A DNA stretch of 38,790 nucleotides, from NCBI GenBank assembly GCA_003450735.1, contig DMEZ01000069.1:51414-90203 (forward strand). Reading direction: 5' to 3'. Under the pieces are notes generated by a model that saw only the letters and a program-made list of their open reading frames with translations, did not search any database and was not told the DNA's origin. A program made the translations under genes and the position numbers. This DNA is from Elusimicrobiota bacterium (GTDB taxonomy: Bacteria; Elusimicrobiota; Elusimicrobia; UBA1565). Every line of letters begins with the position of its first letter. The first letter of the stretch is position 1. Shown one piece after another: positions 25,782 through 34,800 of this stretch.

Positions 25782-26519
25782 CTATTTAAAGGCCTGCAGG
25801 CGGCGCTCGAGGACGAGGGGCACGGTGCCCTGCATCATGCCCACGATGCCCTCGATGACCATCGCGCGGACCTTGATCTCCTCCCAGAGCCGGAAGCGCA
25901 TCTTCCCGGCCATCGGGACGGCGACGAGGTTGGCCAGGGCGATGCCGTAGAACGCGGTCGTGATGGCGACGGCCATGGCCGGGCCGACCTTGGCCGGGTC
26001 CGAGATGACGGCCATGACCCGCACGATGCCGATGAGGGTGCCCAGCAGGCCGAACATCGGGGCCACGACGCCGGCGGTGCGCACCACGTTGATGACCTCG
26101 TTGGCGCGGTCCACCTTGTTGTTGACCTCGGTCTCGAGCACGCGCCGCACGAAGTCCGGGTTGTTGTACTCCATGGCCGTCGTCGCCGCGTAGCTCAAGA
26201 ACCCGGAGGCGGTCCTCTCATCGACGCCGCGCAGGGCGCCGAGCCCGCGCGCCTGGACCTGCTCGGCGAGGCGGGTCAGGACGGGGATGAGCTCGCCCGG
26301 GTCGCCGTAGCGGTCGCCCCGGAAGAGGTCGACCACCGCCAGGACGGTCTCCCGGATGTAGCGCAGGGGCGTGTTGATGAGCATGGCCATGGCGGTCCCC
26401 CCCACGACGATGATGATGCCGTGGAGGTTGATGAAGACGGCGGTGAGCTCGCCGGTGAACCCCCCCACGACGACCAGGATCAATACGCCGAGCCAGCCGA
26501 CGGTGGTCGTGATGTCCAT
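25782..26519 (-). CDS. motA: MotA-like stator subunit
   Basis: A 245-residue polytopic protein with four membrane segments (about 7-20, 28-48, 148-170 and 180-203). The two conserved prolines of MotA, P154 in VVAPMFGLLGTLIG and P202 in LVAVPMAGKM, are present. The start MDITTTVGWLGVLI and INLHGIIIVVGGTAMAMLINTPL resemble MotA more than ExbB/TolQ. The cytoplasmic loop (~55-140) is acidic and basic in alternation, as expected for contact with a rotor. Its ATG directly follows the stop of the coiled-coil gene (no gap), and MotB follows 2 bp later. It should pump H+ or Na+ with MotB to drive a rotor or linear device. Confidence 0.93.
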   Translation of the reverse strand: MDITTTVGWLGVLILVVVGGFTGELTAVFINLHGIIIVVGGTAMAMLINTPLRYIRETVLAVVDLFRGDRYGDPGELIPVLTRLAEQVQARGLGALRGVDERTASGFLSYAATTAMEYNNPDFVRRVLETEVNNKVDRANEVINVVRTAGVVAPMFGLLGTLIGIVRVMAVISDPAKVGPAMAVAITTAFYGIALANLVAVPMAGKMRFRLWEEIKVRAMVIEGIVGMMQGTVPLVLERRLQAFK

Positions 26520-27605
26520 CTAGGTGTCCTTGCGTTGGCTCCGCTCGACCCAGGCGTTGACGACCGCCATGGCTTTGTCGAGTTCGGGCTGAAGCGATTC
26601 GATCGACTTCCTGAGCTCCTTCGCGCGGGCCCGGAGGGCGGGCGCCTCCGTCGATCCGGGCGGCTCGCCTTCCAGCCGCTCCAGGGTCTTGGCCAGCTCC
26701 TGTGCACAGGCGTCCCGCTTCCCGAGCAAATCTACCATACTCTGCAGAGTGGCCTCTACGAGCAGGCCCGCCCCCCCGGCCCTCTCCCAGCGCTCGCCCG
26801 AGCGCCGGAGGGTCTGGAGCACGCCGCTCTCCCAGTGGGCGCGGTCCTCGCGCTCCTTCTTCCGGGCCTCCTCGGCCTCCTCCAGGCGCCGCTCGAGGTC
26901 GGCCACCCGGGCCATGGCGGCCGCGATGGGACCGGTCTGCTCGTAGTCCGTGGGTTTCCCTATAAGGGAAGGGGAGGGGGGCTGGGGTGGCGCCCCGGGC
27001 TGGGGTTCGCCCTCCGGCGCGAGCTTTGAAAGGCGTTCCTGGAGCCGCTCCCGCACGGCCTCGAGGCTGCCCTCCTTCTCGAGCCAGGCGAGCACTTCCT
27101 CGGCCGGGATCATCTTGAGCTCGGCCATCGCGAGGCGGGCCCCCATGTCCTCGACCCGGGCCTGCGTCGCGGCGGTCTGCTCGCGCAGGCGCTTGTCGAA
27201 GCGGGCGGTCCGCTCCTGCTCGCGCAGGGTCTTGAAGAGCTCCTCCACCTCCTTCTGGGCCTTGCGCTGGGCCTCCTCGCGCTCGCGCAAGACCAGGTTG
27301 GCCCGCAGGGCCTCCTGCTGGGCGAGCTCGAGCCGGCGCTCGAGGAGCTCCACGCGCGTATGGAGGAACAAGGTCAGCTCGGTCGGCGGCTTGGGCGGCT
27401 CGGGCGGGGTCAGCTCCTCCTCGGCCGGCGGCGGAGGCGCCGCCATCTCGGCGAGCTTGCGCTCGAGCTCGTCGATCTTGGAGCGCAGGGGGGCGAGCTG
27501 CTCCTCCGTGGCGGCCGGAGCGGCCGCGGCGTCCGCGGCCGGAGGAGCCTCGGGCGGCGGCAGTCCGCGCAGCGCGGCCAACAGGGACTCGGTCTTCTCG
27601 GCCAT
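26520..27605 (-). CDS. Coiled-coil protein in the motor cluster (FliH-position)
   Basis: A 361-residue, highly charged cytoplasmic protein with no signal or membrane segment. The Ala/Pro-rich N-terminus (~15-75) has a long proline stretch. Coiled coils follow at ~78-150 and ~218-270, with a Pro-rich break at ~198-212. A further helical end contains AKELRKSIESLQPELDKAM. It lies between the kinase-FliF-FliG gene (3 bp upstream) and the MotA gene (0 bp downstream), in the place FliH would take after FliG in a flagellar operon. No FliH sequence signature is evident, so this is a position-based comparison only. It may tether rotor and stator or bind a partner. Confidence 0.85.
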   Translation of the reverse strand: MAEKTESLLAALRGLPPPEAPPAADAAAAPAATEEQLAPLRSKIDELERKLAEMAAPPPPAEEELTPPEPPKPPTELTLFLHTRVELLERRLELAQQEALRANLVLREREEAQRKAQKEVEELFKTLREQERTARFDKRLREQTAATQARVEDMGARLAMAELKMIPAEEVLAWLEKEGSLEAVRERLQERLSKLAPEGEPQPGAPPQPPSPSLIGKPTDYEQTGPIAAAMARVADLERRLEEAEEARKKEREDRAHWESGVLQTLRRSGERWERAGGAGLLVEATLQSMVDLLGKRDACAQELAKTLERLEGEPPGSTEAPALRARAKELRKSIESLQPELDKAMAVVNAWVERSQRKDT

Positions 27606-27608
27606 AGC

Positions 27609-30092
27609 TTAACCCGCCAGCTCCGGAGCGCCCTCGATCATGGGAGGCGGGCCCTCCCTGGGCCTCAAAACCATCTTTTCGATGCGGCGCGTGATCGGGT
27701 TCGTGATGCGGCCGTCGGTCACGAGCTTCCAGACCGAGGCGACGATCTTCTCATGGGCCTGCTCGATGGCTCCCTCGGAGGGGCGCCCGACCTGCATCAT
27801 CTGCGACAGGATGGCCCAGGTCTTGGGCAGCATCTGGCTCTTGAGGGCCTCGACGAGCTCCTCGGGCGCGTCGTAGAGGGCGAAGGCCCACTCCTCGAGC
27901 GTGACCACGGAGAAGACGAGCGACCAGTCCTTCTCCTCGAGCTCGGCGAGGTCCTCGAAGAGCAGGATCTTCTGGCGCAGCTCCTGCGCCAGGTCGGGGT
28001 CGCGCTCCTCGAGCAGCTTGAGGAGCTCGCGCTTGGACCGGAGATCGGAGGCCTCCACCATCTCGAGCAGGTTCGAGCGCCCGCCCACCGCGCTCTCGAG
28101 CCGGCGCTCCAGCTCGTCCTTGATGGTGGCCACGACCTCCTGGTCGATGAACTTGACCACGCCGAGGTGGAAGATCACCTCGCTGTAGACGCTCCTCTCC
28201 AGGCTGTGCAAAAAGCCCCTTTTGACCTCCGGGGACAGATGCGCGGCGATGAGGGCGATGTTCTCGGGGTCCTGACCCCGCACGATGGCGAGCAGGGTCT
28301 CGAGCTGCTCGGGCTTGACGTTGAAGACGATCTTGGGCTGGGCCCCTTCCGCCTTCTCTTCCTCCTCCTCCTTCTTCCCCTCCCCCTCTTCCGCCCCTTC
28401 CTTGCCCGCCTGCGCTCCCTGGCCGAAGTCCATCTGGAGCTGGTGGGCCTGGGCTTGGGCCATGGAGTCCATGGCTTCGGCCAGCTTGAGGAAGCAGGCC
28501 GCGACCACGATGAGGGTGATGAGCGTCATGAGGCTGATGAGGGCGTATTTGAAGAGCAGGCTCGCGGACTCCGGGGTGGACCAGATCGTCTTCCACGCCG
28601 GAGCGAACGCCGCCCGGACGATGGTGAGCGCGTCGCCGCGGTCGGGGGTGATCTCCAGGACGCCTTCCAGCAGGCGTTGGAGCTGATCCTGGTCCGCGAC
28701 GCTCATGCTCAAAGCCTGATCGAGGATGACGGTCACCCCCAATCGCTTGACGAAGGCGGCCGGATACGAGTTCGACCGCTCGTAGGAGCGCGCCATGTTC
28801 ACGTTCGGCAGGGGCTCCTGGGTCGGGATGCCGGGCAGAAGCTCCGGCCCGGACGTCTGCGCGCCGACGTTCTGCCACAGGAACGTGCTGTTCTTGTCGA
28901 GCTCCGCGCCGCTCTTGACGTCGAACTTCTCGGTGCGGGTGAAGTCCAGGGTGGCGTCGACCACCACGCGCGCGCGGTTGGGGCCCAGGATGTGCAAAAG
29001 CACGTTGTTGGCTCTTTCCTCGAGGGCCTTCTCGAACTTCGCTTTCTCCTCGATGGGGAGGGCCTGCGCCCGGACGCTCCCCGCAAGGCCGAGGGGCAGG
29101 AGTGTGAGCAGGAGCGCCGCGGCGGCTCTCGCGGTCAGGGCGGGGAACCGGGAGGGCTTGAGCGGGATGCGGTACCAGAAGGTGGAGCCCTTGTTGAGGC
29201 CGGCGGAGTCCACGCCGATCTGGCCCTGGTGGGAGCGGACGATCTCCTGGGCGATGGAGAGGCCGAGGCCCCAGCCCTTCTTGCGGTCCTTGGGGTCCAC
29301 GAACTGCGACTGGTAGAACTTCTCGAAGACGCGCTTGCGCTCCGAGGCGTGGATGCCCGGGCCCGTGTCCTTGACCTGGAAGAGCACCGCCCGGGGGGTC
29401 ACGCTCACCTTGAGCTCCACCTTCCCCCCCGCCGGGGTGAACTTGACGGCGTTGTTGAGGAAGTTCATCAAGGCCTGCCCGAGGCGGAAGCGGTCGCCCA
29501 CGACGCTGATCCCGGGGGGCACCTCCGCGGCGACGAAGAGGACGCCCTTCTTCTGGGCCACGACCCCCGTGGAGGGCACGATGTCGGAGTTGACCATGGC
29601 CTGGAGGTCGAAGGACTGCTTGTCCATGCGGAGCTTGCCGGCCTCGATGACGGCCAGGTCGGTGAGGTCGGCCATGAGGCGGTTGATCTGGTCGGTGCCG
29701 GTGACGATGTAGTTGACGTACTTCTTCTGCGTGCCCTCCAGGGGCTGGCGGCTGAGCATCTCGCCGAAGCCCTTGATGGAGGCCAGCGGCGTGCGCATAT
29801 CGTGGACGACCATGGAGAGGAACTTGGACTTCATGCTGTTGAGCCGGGCCAGCTCCTGGTTGTTGAGCTGGAGGTTGGCCGAGAGCTTCTCGAGCTCCTG
29901 GCTCCTTTTGAACACTTCGCTCTGCGCGCTGGCGAGCTGGGCCATGAACCTCTGGATCTCCATGCGGTCCTGCTGTCTGCGGCCGGAATACTTGTTGAAC
30001 TGGAAGAAGCCCGAGATCTGGCTGACCACGAGCATGCTGGCGGCCAGCGTCAGGAAGAGGACCGGGATCAGGACGATGATGACGACATCCAT
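27609..30092 (-). CDS. Histidine kinase / FliF-like ring domain / FliG-like rotor fusion protein
   Basis: An 827-residue protein. TM1 (~4-24) leads into a coiled coil and a histidine kinase: phosphoacceptor His97 in VVHDMRTPL, N-box LNNAVKFTP (~212-220), G1 DTGPGI (242) and G2 GWGLGLSIA (~273). A second hydrophobic stretch (~322-343, signal-peptide-like) follows. Residues ~350-495 resemble the third ring-building motif of FliF (LGPNRARVVVDATLDFTRTE; FVKRLGVTVILD; ITPDRGDALTIV), and TM3 is at ~515-536. An acidic linker (~558-584) leads to a complete FliG-like domain (~592-800): DPENIALIAAHL, LLFEDLAELEEKD and EKIVASVWKL. Topology is self-consistent: kinase in, FliF part out, FliG in. FliF's first two ring domains are missing. 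A CTG at 29138 (Leu319) is the only plausible internal start. GGAAGGAG precedes ATG 30092. Confidence 0.88.
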   Translation of the reverse strand: MDVVIIVLIPVLFLTLAASMLVVSQISGFFQFNKYSGRRQQDRMEIQRFMAQLASAQSEVFKRSQELEKLSANLQLNNQELARLNSMKSKFLSMVVHDMRTPLASIKGFGEMLSRQPLEGTQKKYVNYIVTGTDQINRLMADLTDLAVIEAGKLRMDKQSFDLQAMVNSDIVPSTGVVAQKKGVLFVAAEVPPGISVVGDRFRLGQALMNFLNNAVKFTPAGGKVELKVSVTPRAVLFQVKDTGPGIHASERKRVFEKFYQSQFVDPKDRKKGWGLGLSIAQEIVRSHQGQIGVDSAGLNKGSTFWYRIPLKPSRFPALTARAAAALLLTLLPLGLAGSVRAQALPIEEKAKFEKALEERANNVLLHILGPNRARVVVDATLDFTRTEKFDVKSGAELDKNSTFLWQNVGAQTSGPELLPGIPTQEPLPNVNMARSYERSNSYPAAFVKRLGVTVILDQALSMSVADQDQLQRLLEGVLEITPDRGDALTIVRAAFAPAWKTIWSTPESASLLFKYALISLMTLITLIVVAACFLKLAEAMDSMAQAQAHQLQMDFGQGAQAGKEGAEEGEGKKEEEEEKAEGAQPKIVFNVKPEQLETLLAIVRGQDPENIALIAAHLSPEVKRGFLHSLERSVYSEVIFHLGVVKFIDQEVVATIKDELERRLESAVGGRSNLLEMVEASDLRSKRELLKLLEERDPDLAQELRQKILLFEDLAELEEKDWSLVFSVVTLEEWAFALYDAPEELVEALKSQMLPKTWAILSQMMQVGRPSEGAIEQAHEKIVASVWKLVTDGRITNPITRRIEKMVLRPREGPPPMIEGAPELAG

Positions 30093-30134
30093 CGCGGGGT
30101 CTCCTTCCTCTAAGACATCCCGGTAAGTCTAGCC

Positions 30135-30152
30135 GGAAACGCTCCGGTTTCC
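30135..30152. repeat. Short hairpin between PorV-like and motor-cluster genes
   Basis: GGAAAC (30135-30140) and GTTTCC (30147-30152) are perfect arms around GCTCCG. It is the only structure in the 72-base gap (30093-30164). It could attenuate or partly terminate transcripts from the PorV-like gene. No T-run follows on the minus strand, so read-through into the motor cluster is possible. Confidence 0.4.
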
Positions 30153-30164
30153 ATTTCCATTTTG

Positions 30165-31739
30165 TTACTCCATCCCCTGGCTCTTCATGAACTGTCTCAA
30201 TTTCTCGTCGTTCGGGTTGAGCTCGGCGGCCTTCTTATACGCCTCGGCCGCGCGCTTGCGGTCTCCCGAGGCGAAGTAGGCCGAACCGAGACGGGTCCAT
30301 GCCGTCGGATTATTCGGCTCGAGCCAGAGCGCCTCGCGCAGCAGCCCGACGGCCGTCTCGAAGCGGCGGGCGTAGATGGCGTCCATCGCCCGCTTCATCT
30401 TGAGCTCGGAGAGCCTCAGGGGCGGGAGGACCTGGTCGCGGTCGATGGTGCGCCCGCCCAGGGAAGCCAGGGCGTCGAGCAAGCGCCCGTAGGCCCCCTT
30501 GGACGGGTCGGTGCCGAGGGCCGCATGGCCCAGCAGCACCGCGCGGTCCTCGTCGCGGGTGAGGTAGGCCTCCACGGCCGCATAGGCCACGTAGGCCGCC
30601 TGGGACTCCTCGGCGAGAGTGTCCGCGTCCTCGGGATGGGCGTCGAGGCCGGCCCGCTTGATGAGACGGCGCAGGCGCTCGGACTTCGAGCGCCACTCCG
30701 CGCCCAGCTTCGGGTCGATGCCGATGGCCGTCTCGAGGTCGTTGGAGGCCTTGAGATAGTTCCGCTTCTTGAGCTCGCCCTGCGCGTTGGCCAGGTACTC
30801 CGCCGCGTAGAACTGCATCTTCTTGGACTTCGCGCCGGCGGGCGGGGCGAAGCGGTAGCCGATCGACAGGCGCTGGGACATGCCGAGCGTGGAGTGGTTG
30901 AGCATCGCGAGGTCGACGGAGTAGCGGTTCTTGAAGAGCAGGCCGCCGCCGAAGGTCATGCCCTGTTCGGCCAGGCCGAAGCGCAGGGCGAGCAGGCCGA
31001 AGGAGTACTCCGTGCCCACCCGGAACTCGCCGGAGTCGGAGAGGTCGAGCGCGATGGACAGGGGGCCGACGAGCCGGTAGGCCGCCCCGGCCCGGATGAG
31101 CGGCTTGAGCTTGTCGTCCGTGTCGCCCTGCTTGAAGCCGATCGCGTTCTGGGCGACGAGCCCGAACATGAGCCGGTCGCCCACCCAGGGACCCATCTGC
31201 GCGCCGATGTCGAGCCCGTAGAGGGAGTCGCTGGAACTGCCCAGGGTGCGGCGCAGCATCTTGCCCTTGAGCCCCATCGAGAGCAGGGGGTGCAAAAGCC
31301 CGCGCCAGGCGGTCGCGAACCCCAGGGCCATCTCGGAGTAGTTGAACCCGCCCGTCGGCTGGTTGAGCTCGTCGCGCCCCTCGCCGCCCGCCACGTTGAG
31401 GCGGATGAACTCCGCGCCCCAGCCGCCGGCCGTCTTGCGCTTGTTCTGGGCGTAGGCCAGGTAGTCGTAGGTCGCGCCTTCGTAGAGATTGGCGCGCATG
31501 AGCGAGATCTCCCGCGCCTGCAGCAGGCCCAACCCGGCCGGGTTGTAGTAGACGGAGGCCGCGTCGTTGACGGCGGCCGTATGGGCGGAGCCCATGCCGA
31601 GGGCGCGCGCCCCGGCCCCGAAGTTGAACAGCTCGCCCGGCCGGCCGGCCGTCGACTCCGCCTGGAGGGGGACGGCCAGGACCAGAACGATGCCGATAGC
31701 CCGGACGAACGCGGCCGGTGCGCGGATTCTGCGCCTCAC
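30165..31739 (-). CDS. PorV/PorQ-like outer-membrane barrel with C-terminal TPR repeats
   Basis: A 524-residue protein with a signal peptide (basic MRRRIRAPAAFVRAIGIVLVLAVPLQAES). The start of the mature part, GARALGMGSAHTAAVNDAASVYYNPAGL, follows the pattern of PorV/UPF0164-type beta-barrels (FadL-like fold). Strands rich in Gly, Tyr and Leu follow to ~330. Residues ~345-524 are helical; the last ~70 form two clear TPRs (ALWLEPNNPTAWTRLGSAYF; AAEAYKKAAELNPND). In type IX secretion PorV shuttles proteins with C-terminal sorting domains, and the neighbouring giant gene encodes such a domain. The barrel-TPR fusion is not the Bacteroidetes form. A role in exporting the giant protein is inference. 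Confidence 0.87.
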   Translation of the reverse strand: MRRRIRAPAAFVRAIGIVLVLAVPLQAESTAGRPGELFNFGAGARALGMGSAHTAAVNDAASVYYNPAGLGLLQAREISLMRANLYEGATYDYLAYAQNKRKTAGGWGAEFIRLNVAGGEGRDELNQPTGGFNYSEMALGFATAWRGLLHPLLSMGLKGKMLRRTLGSSSDSLYGLDIGAQMGPWVGDRLMFGLVAQNAIGFKQGDTDDKLKPLIRAGAAYRLVGPLSIALDLSDSGEFRVGTEYSFGLLALRFGLAEQGMTFGGGLLFKNRYSVDLAMLNHSTLGMSQRLSIGYRFAPPAGAKSKKMQFYAAEYLANAQGELKKRNYLKASNDLETAIGIDPKLGAEWRSKSERLRRLIKRAGLDAHPEDADTLAEESQAAYVAYAAVEAYLTRDEDRAVLLGHAALGTDPSKGAYGRLLDALASLGGRTIDRDQVLPPLRLSELKMKRAMDAIYARRFETAVGLLREALWLEPNNPTAWTRLGSAYFASGDRKRAAEAYKKAAELNPNDEKLRQFMKSQGME

Positions 31740-31827
31740 ACCCTAAGTTTAGCGGGGAAACGCCCCGAATCACGAAGAAATCATGAGGGACGGCTGCCCG
31801 GATTTATGCTGTCAATACAACGTTTTT

Positions 31828-34800
31828 TCAGTGGATGACGCCGATCTTGAGCGTCGCCTTGGCGCCGCCGGACTGGATGATGGCGAGGTAGATGCCCTTG
31901 GAGACCTTCTGGCCTGATTGATCGGCGCCGTCCCACTTGACTTCGTTGGTGCCGGACTGGCCGCCCGCCGTCCCGGCCGAGTAGCTGAGCTCGCGCACGA
32001 GGCCGCCGAAGACGTTGAAGATCTTGATGGTCACGTCCGCGTTCTGACGCATCGCGTAGACGAGGGTGGTCTGGGTCTTGCGGGAATCGAAGGGGTTGGG
32101 GTAGTTGCCCGCGCCGGTGATCCCATCCGGCGGGAGCGCCCCGATCTGGACCTTGACCGGTGCGGTCGGCTCCCCGGCGACGCCGGCGCCGGACACGGCG
32201 CGCATGCGGAAGAAGAGCGTCCCCGTGGGCAGGTCCGTGACCTGGTACGAGACGCCGCTCACGACGTCCGCGGCGCCGAGGACGGCGGCTCTCCGGACGG
32301 CGCCTCGGGTCTTGGCCGCCGATGCGGCCGCGAGCGCGCCGCTGTCGACCCGGGCATGGGTCTTCGCGTTGTACCAGATGGGGCTGTCGGCCTTCCGGTA
32401 CTCCACCAGATAGCCCAGGATGCCCGAGGGGCCTCCGTTGATGGAGCCCCAGTTGATGAGCAGGGTGTTCTGCCCGGGCGTGATGGTCGGGGCGGGGGTC
32501 GCCGGCACGGTGAAGTCCATGAGGACCCCGATGGAGGTCGCCACCGGGCTGAAGTAGCCGAAGCTCGACTCCGTCTTCACCGAGACGAAGTAGGTCGTCC
32601 CGCTGAAGAGCGGGAACCCGCTCGCCTCCACGTCGGTCTGGCTCACCGGGATGGCCCGCCAGCCCGCCGTGACGTCCGTGCCGCCGGCGCTCGTGCCGAC
32701 CGCGTAGAAGGCCCCGGTCAGCGAGCCCAGGGCGACCGTGGACGACCAGACGAAGTGCAGGTACTCGAACTCGCGGCTGGTGGCCCCGTCCACCGTGACG
32801 AGGGGCAGCTGGGGCGTGCGGGAGTCCAGGATCCTCGCAAGCGTGGTCGAGAACGGCAGGCCCGAGGTCGACACGCTGTCGGGGGCGTCCACGGTCAGGT
32901 AGGTGTAGTCGGGCAGGGTGAGCCCGACGGTCGCGTCCACCGTGGCGGCCAGGTCGACGCCGTAGGTCACGAGATAGGCCTGCGTCGTCACGGCCACGCT
33001 CTGCGCGGAGGAGAAGGCGATGAGCGCCGTGCCGGCGGAATAGGTCGCGCTGCCGATGAGCAGGTCGGCGGAGCTGAGCCCGCCCGAGCCGTCCACGTCG
33101 CGGTAGACCCGGATGGGGCCCACGTCGGCGTCGCTGAGCGTCCCGATGCGGGCGACCTTGAGATGCGTCCAGTTCACGATGTTGCGGGTGGCCCTCGCCA
33201 CGAGCTTGGCGACCGGGGACTCGAGGCCCTGGTTGATGCCTTCCGCCGCGACGCTCTGGGGGGCGAGGACCAGCTGCTCGGCCTGCTTCTTGATGACGAC
33301 GTTGACCGAGGCGACCGGGAGCCCGCTGGCGACCGTGTAGTTGGGGTTGTTCACCGCGAAGGCGGCGGTCGAGCCGAGCACCATCCCGAAGGTGTGCCCC
33401 GGGGTCGCGTAGTCGGCCACATCCACCGACACCAGGAAGCGCGAGGGCGAGGTGCCGATCGTCTGCGCGTTGATGAGGCTGACGACGGCGGTCCCGCCCA
33501 GGAAGCCGTTGAGGCCCGAGGTGAGGTCCTGGTCGGACGAGTCCAGCGCGCCGTTCGCGTTGGCGTCCCTCCAGATGTGGACGCTTTCGATGTCGGCGTC
33601 CGCCGCCGTCCCGGAGGAGCGGACGGTCAGCCCGCTCCAGAGGATGGCGTACTGGGTCGTGTTCAAGGTCAGACTGAGCAGGACCTGGTTGGTGGCGCCC
33701 TGGATCAGCTGGCCCGGCGCCTTGTTCTGTCCCGAGACGAAAAGGCCCGCGTAGGTCGTGCGGATGAGCGCGTCGCTCGTCTGGAACGGGAAGTAGGTCT
33801 CCGAGACGCTGTTGGGGACGGCCACCGTGAAGAGGCCCGGGGCGCCCAGGGCAGCCCCCACCGTATGCCCGCCCACCGCGGTCATCGAGATGTCGAAGGT
33901 GAGGAAATACGTCCGACTGGAGGCGGTGATGGTCTGGGTGGAGAATTCCAGCGCGGCCGAGCCGCCCACGAAGACGCCCGTGCTGAGACGATCATCCGAG
34001 ACCACGTCGAGGCGGCCGTTGCCGTCGGTGTCGTGGAAGAGCTTGACCGCGCTGATGTCCGAGTCGATGCTCGACCCGGAGCGGTCCACGATCATCTTGG
34101 TCCATTCCCCCGTATAGTCGGACATCCAGACCTGCAGCGTCGACACCACCACGTTGGCCTCGCCCTGCATGACGGAGGCCGGCGCGGTGCTCCGGGCCAG
34201 GACGTACATCATCTCGGGAGGGGCCTTGACCTGGAGGAGCTGCGAATTGAAGCTGGTCGCGCCGAACTGGTTGGGCGCCTCGGCCGTGAAGTAGGTGTTG
34301 TTGATGGCCCGCAGGATGACCGTCTTGCCGGGCGTCGCGCTGGAGCGGATGTCCACGGCCACGAAGTAGCGCTGCAGCGTGGGGCTGAGCGAGGGGGTGC
34401 TCGCGAAGACGAGATTCACCGTGCCCGTCTGCTGGGAGCCGAAGCGCTGCCCGGGGGTGGTGATGAGCAGGTATTGGCCGAGGCTCGAGGAATCGAAGCT
34501 TCCGATGTTGTTGACGTCGTAGTAGACCTTGACGTCGCCCAGCTCGCTGTCGGGCGCGCTGCCGGCCTGGTCGACCTTGAGTTCGAACCATTTCGCGCTC
34601 GACACGTTCGTGCGCAGTTCGAGCTGGATGACGCCGACGTCCAACGCCCCGGGCACGGCCCCGAGAGCCGGCACGATGCTCAGCGTGCTCACCGCGATCG
34701 TGTTCGCGTACTGCTTGATGTCCACCGGTCCGCCCAGGAAGGGGAAGGGCGCGGTCGACGTGACCAGGTTGGGCGCGCTCACGTTGAAGCGGGCGGTCGT

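Noticed and set aside
25099..26519. MotA/MotB-like pair as a Zorya anti-phage (ZorAB) or ExbBD system
   Set aside because: The MotA-like protein lacks the long C-terminal tail of ZorA, MotB-type GHTDNVPI and D27 patterns are present, and no ZorC/D/E or TonB-type gene is adjacent; the FliF-FliG neighbour points to a rotor.
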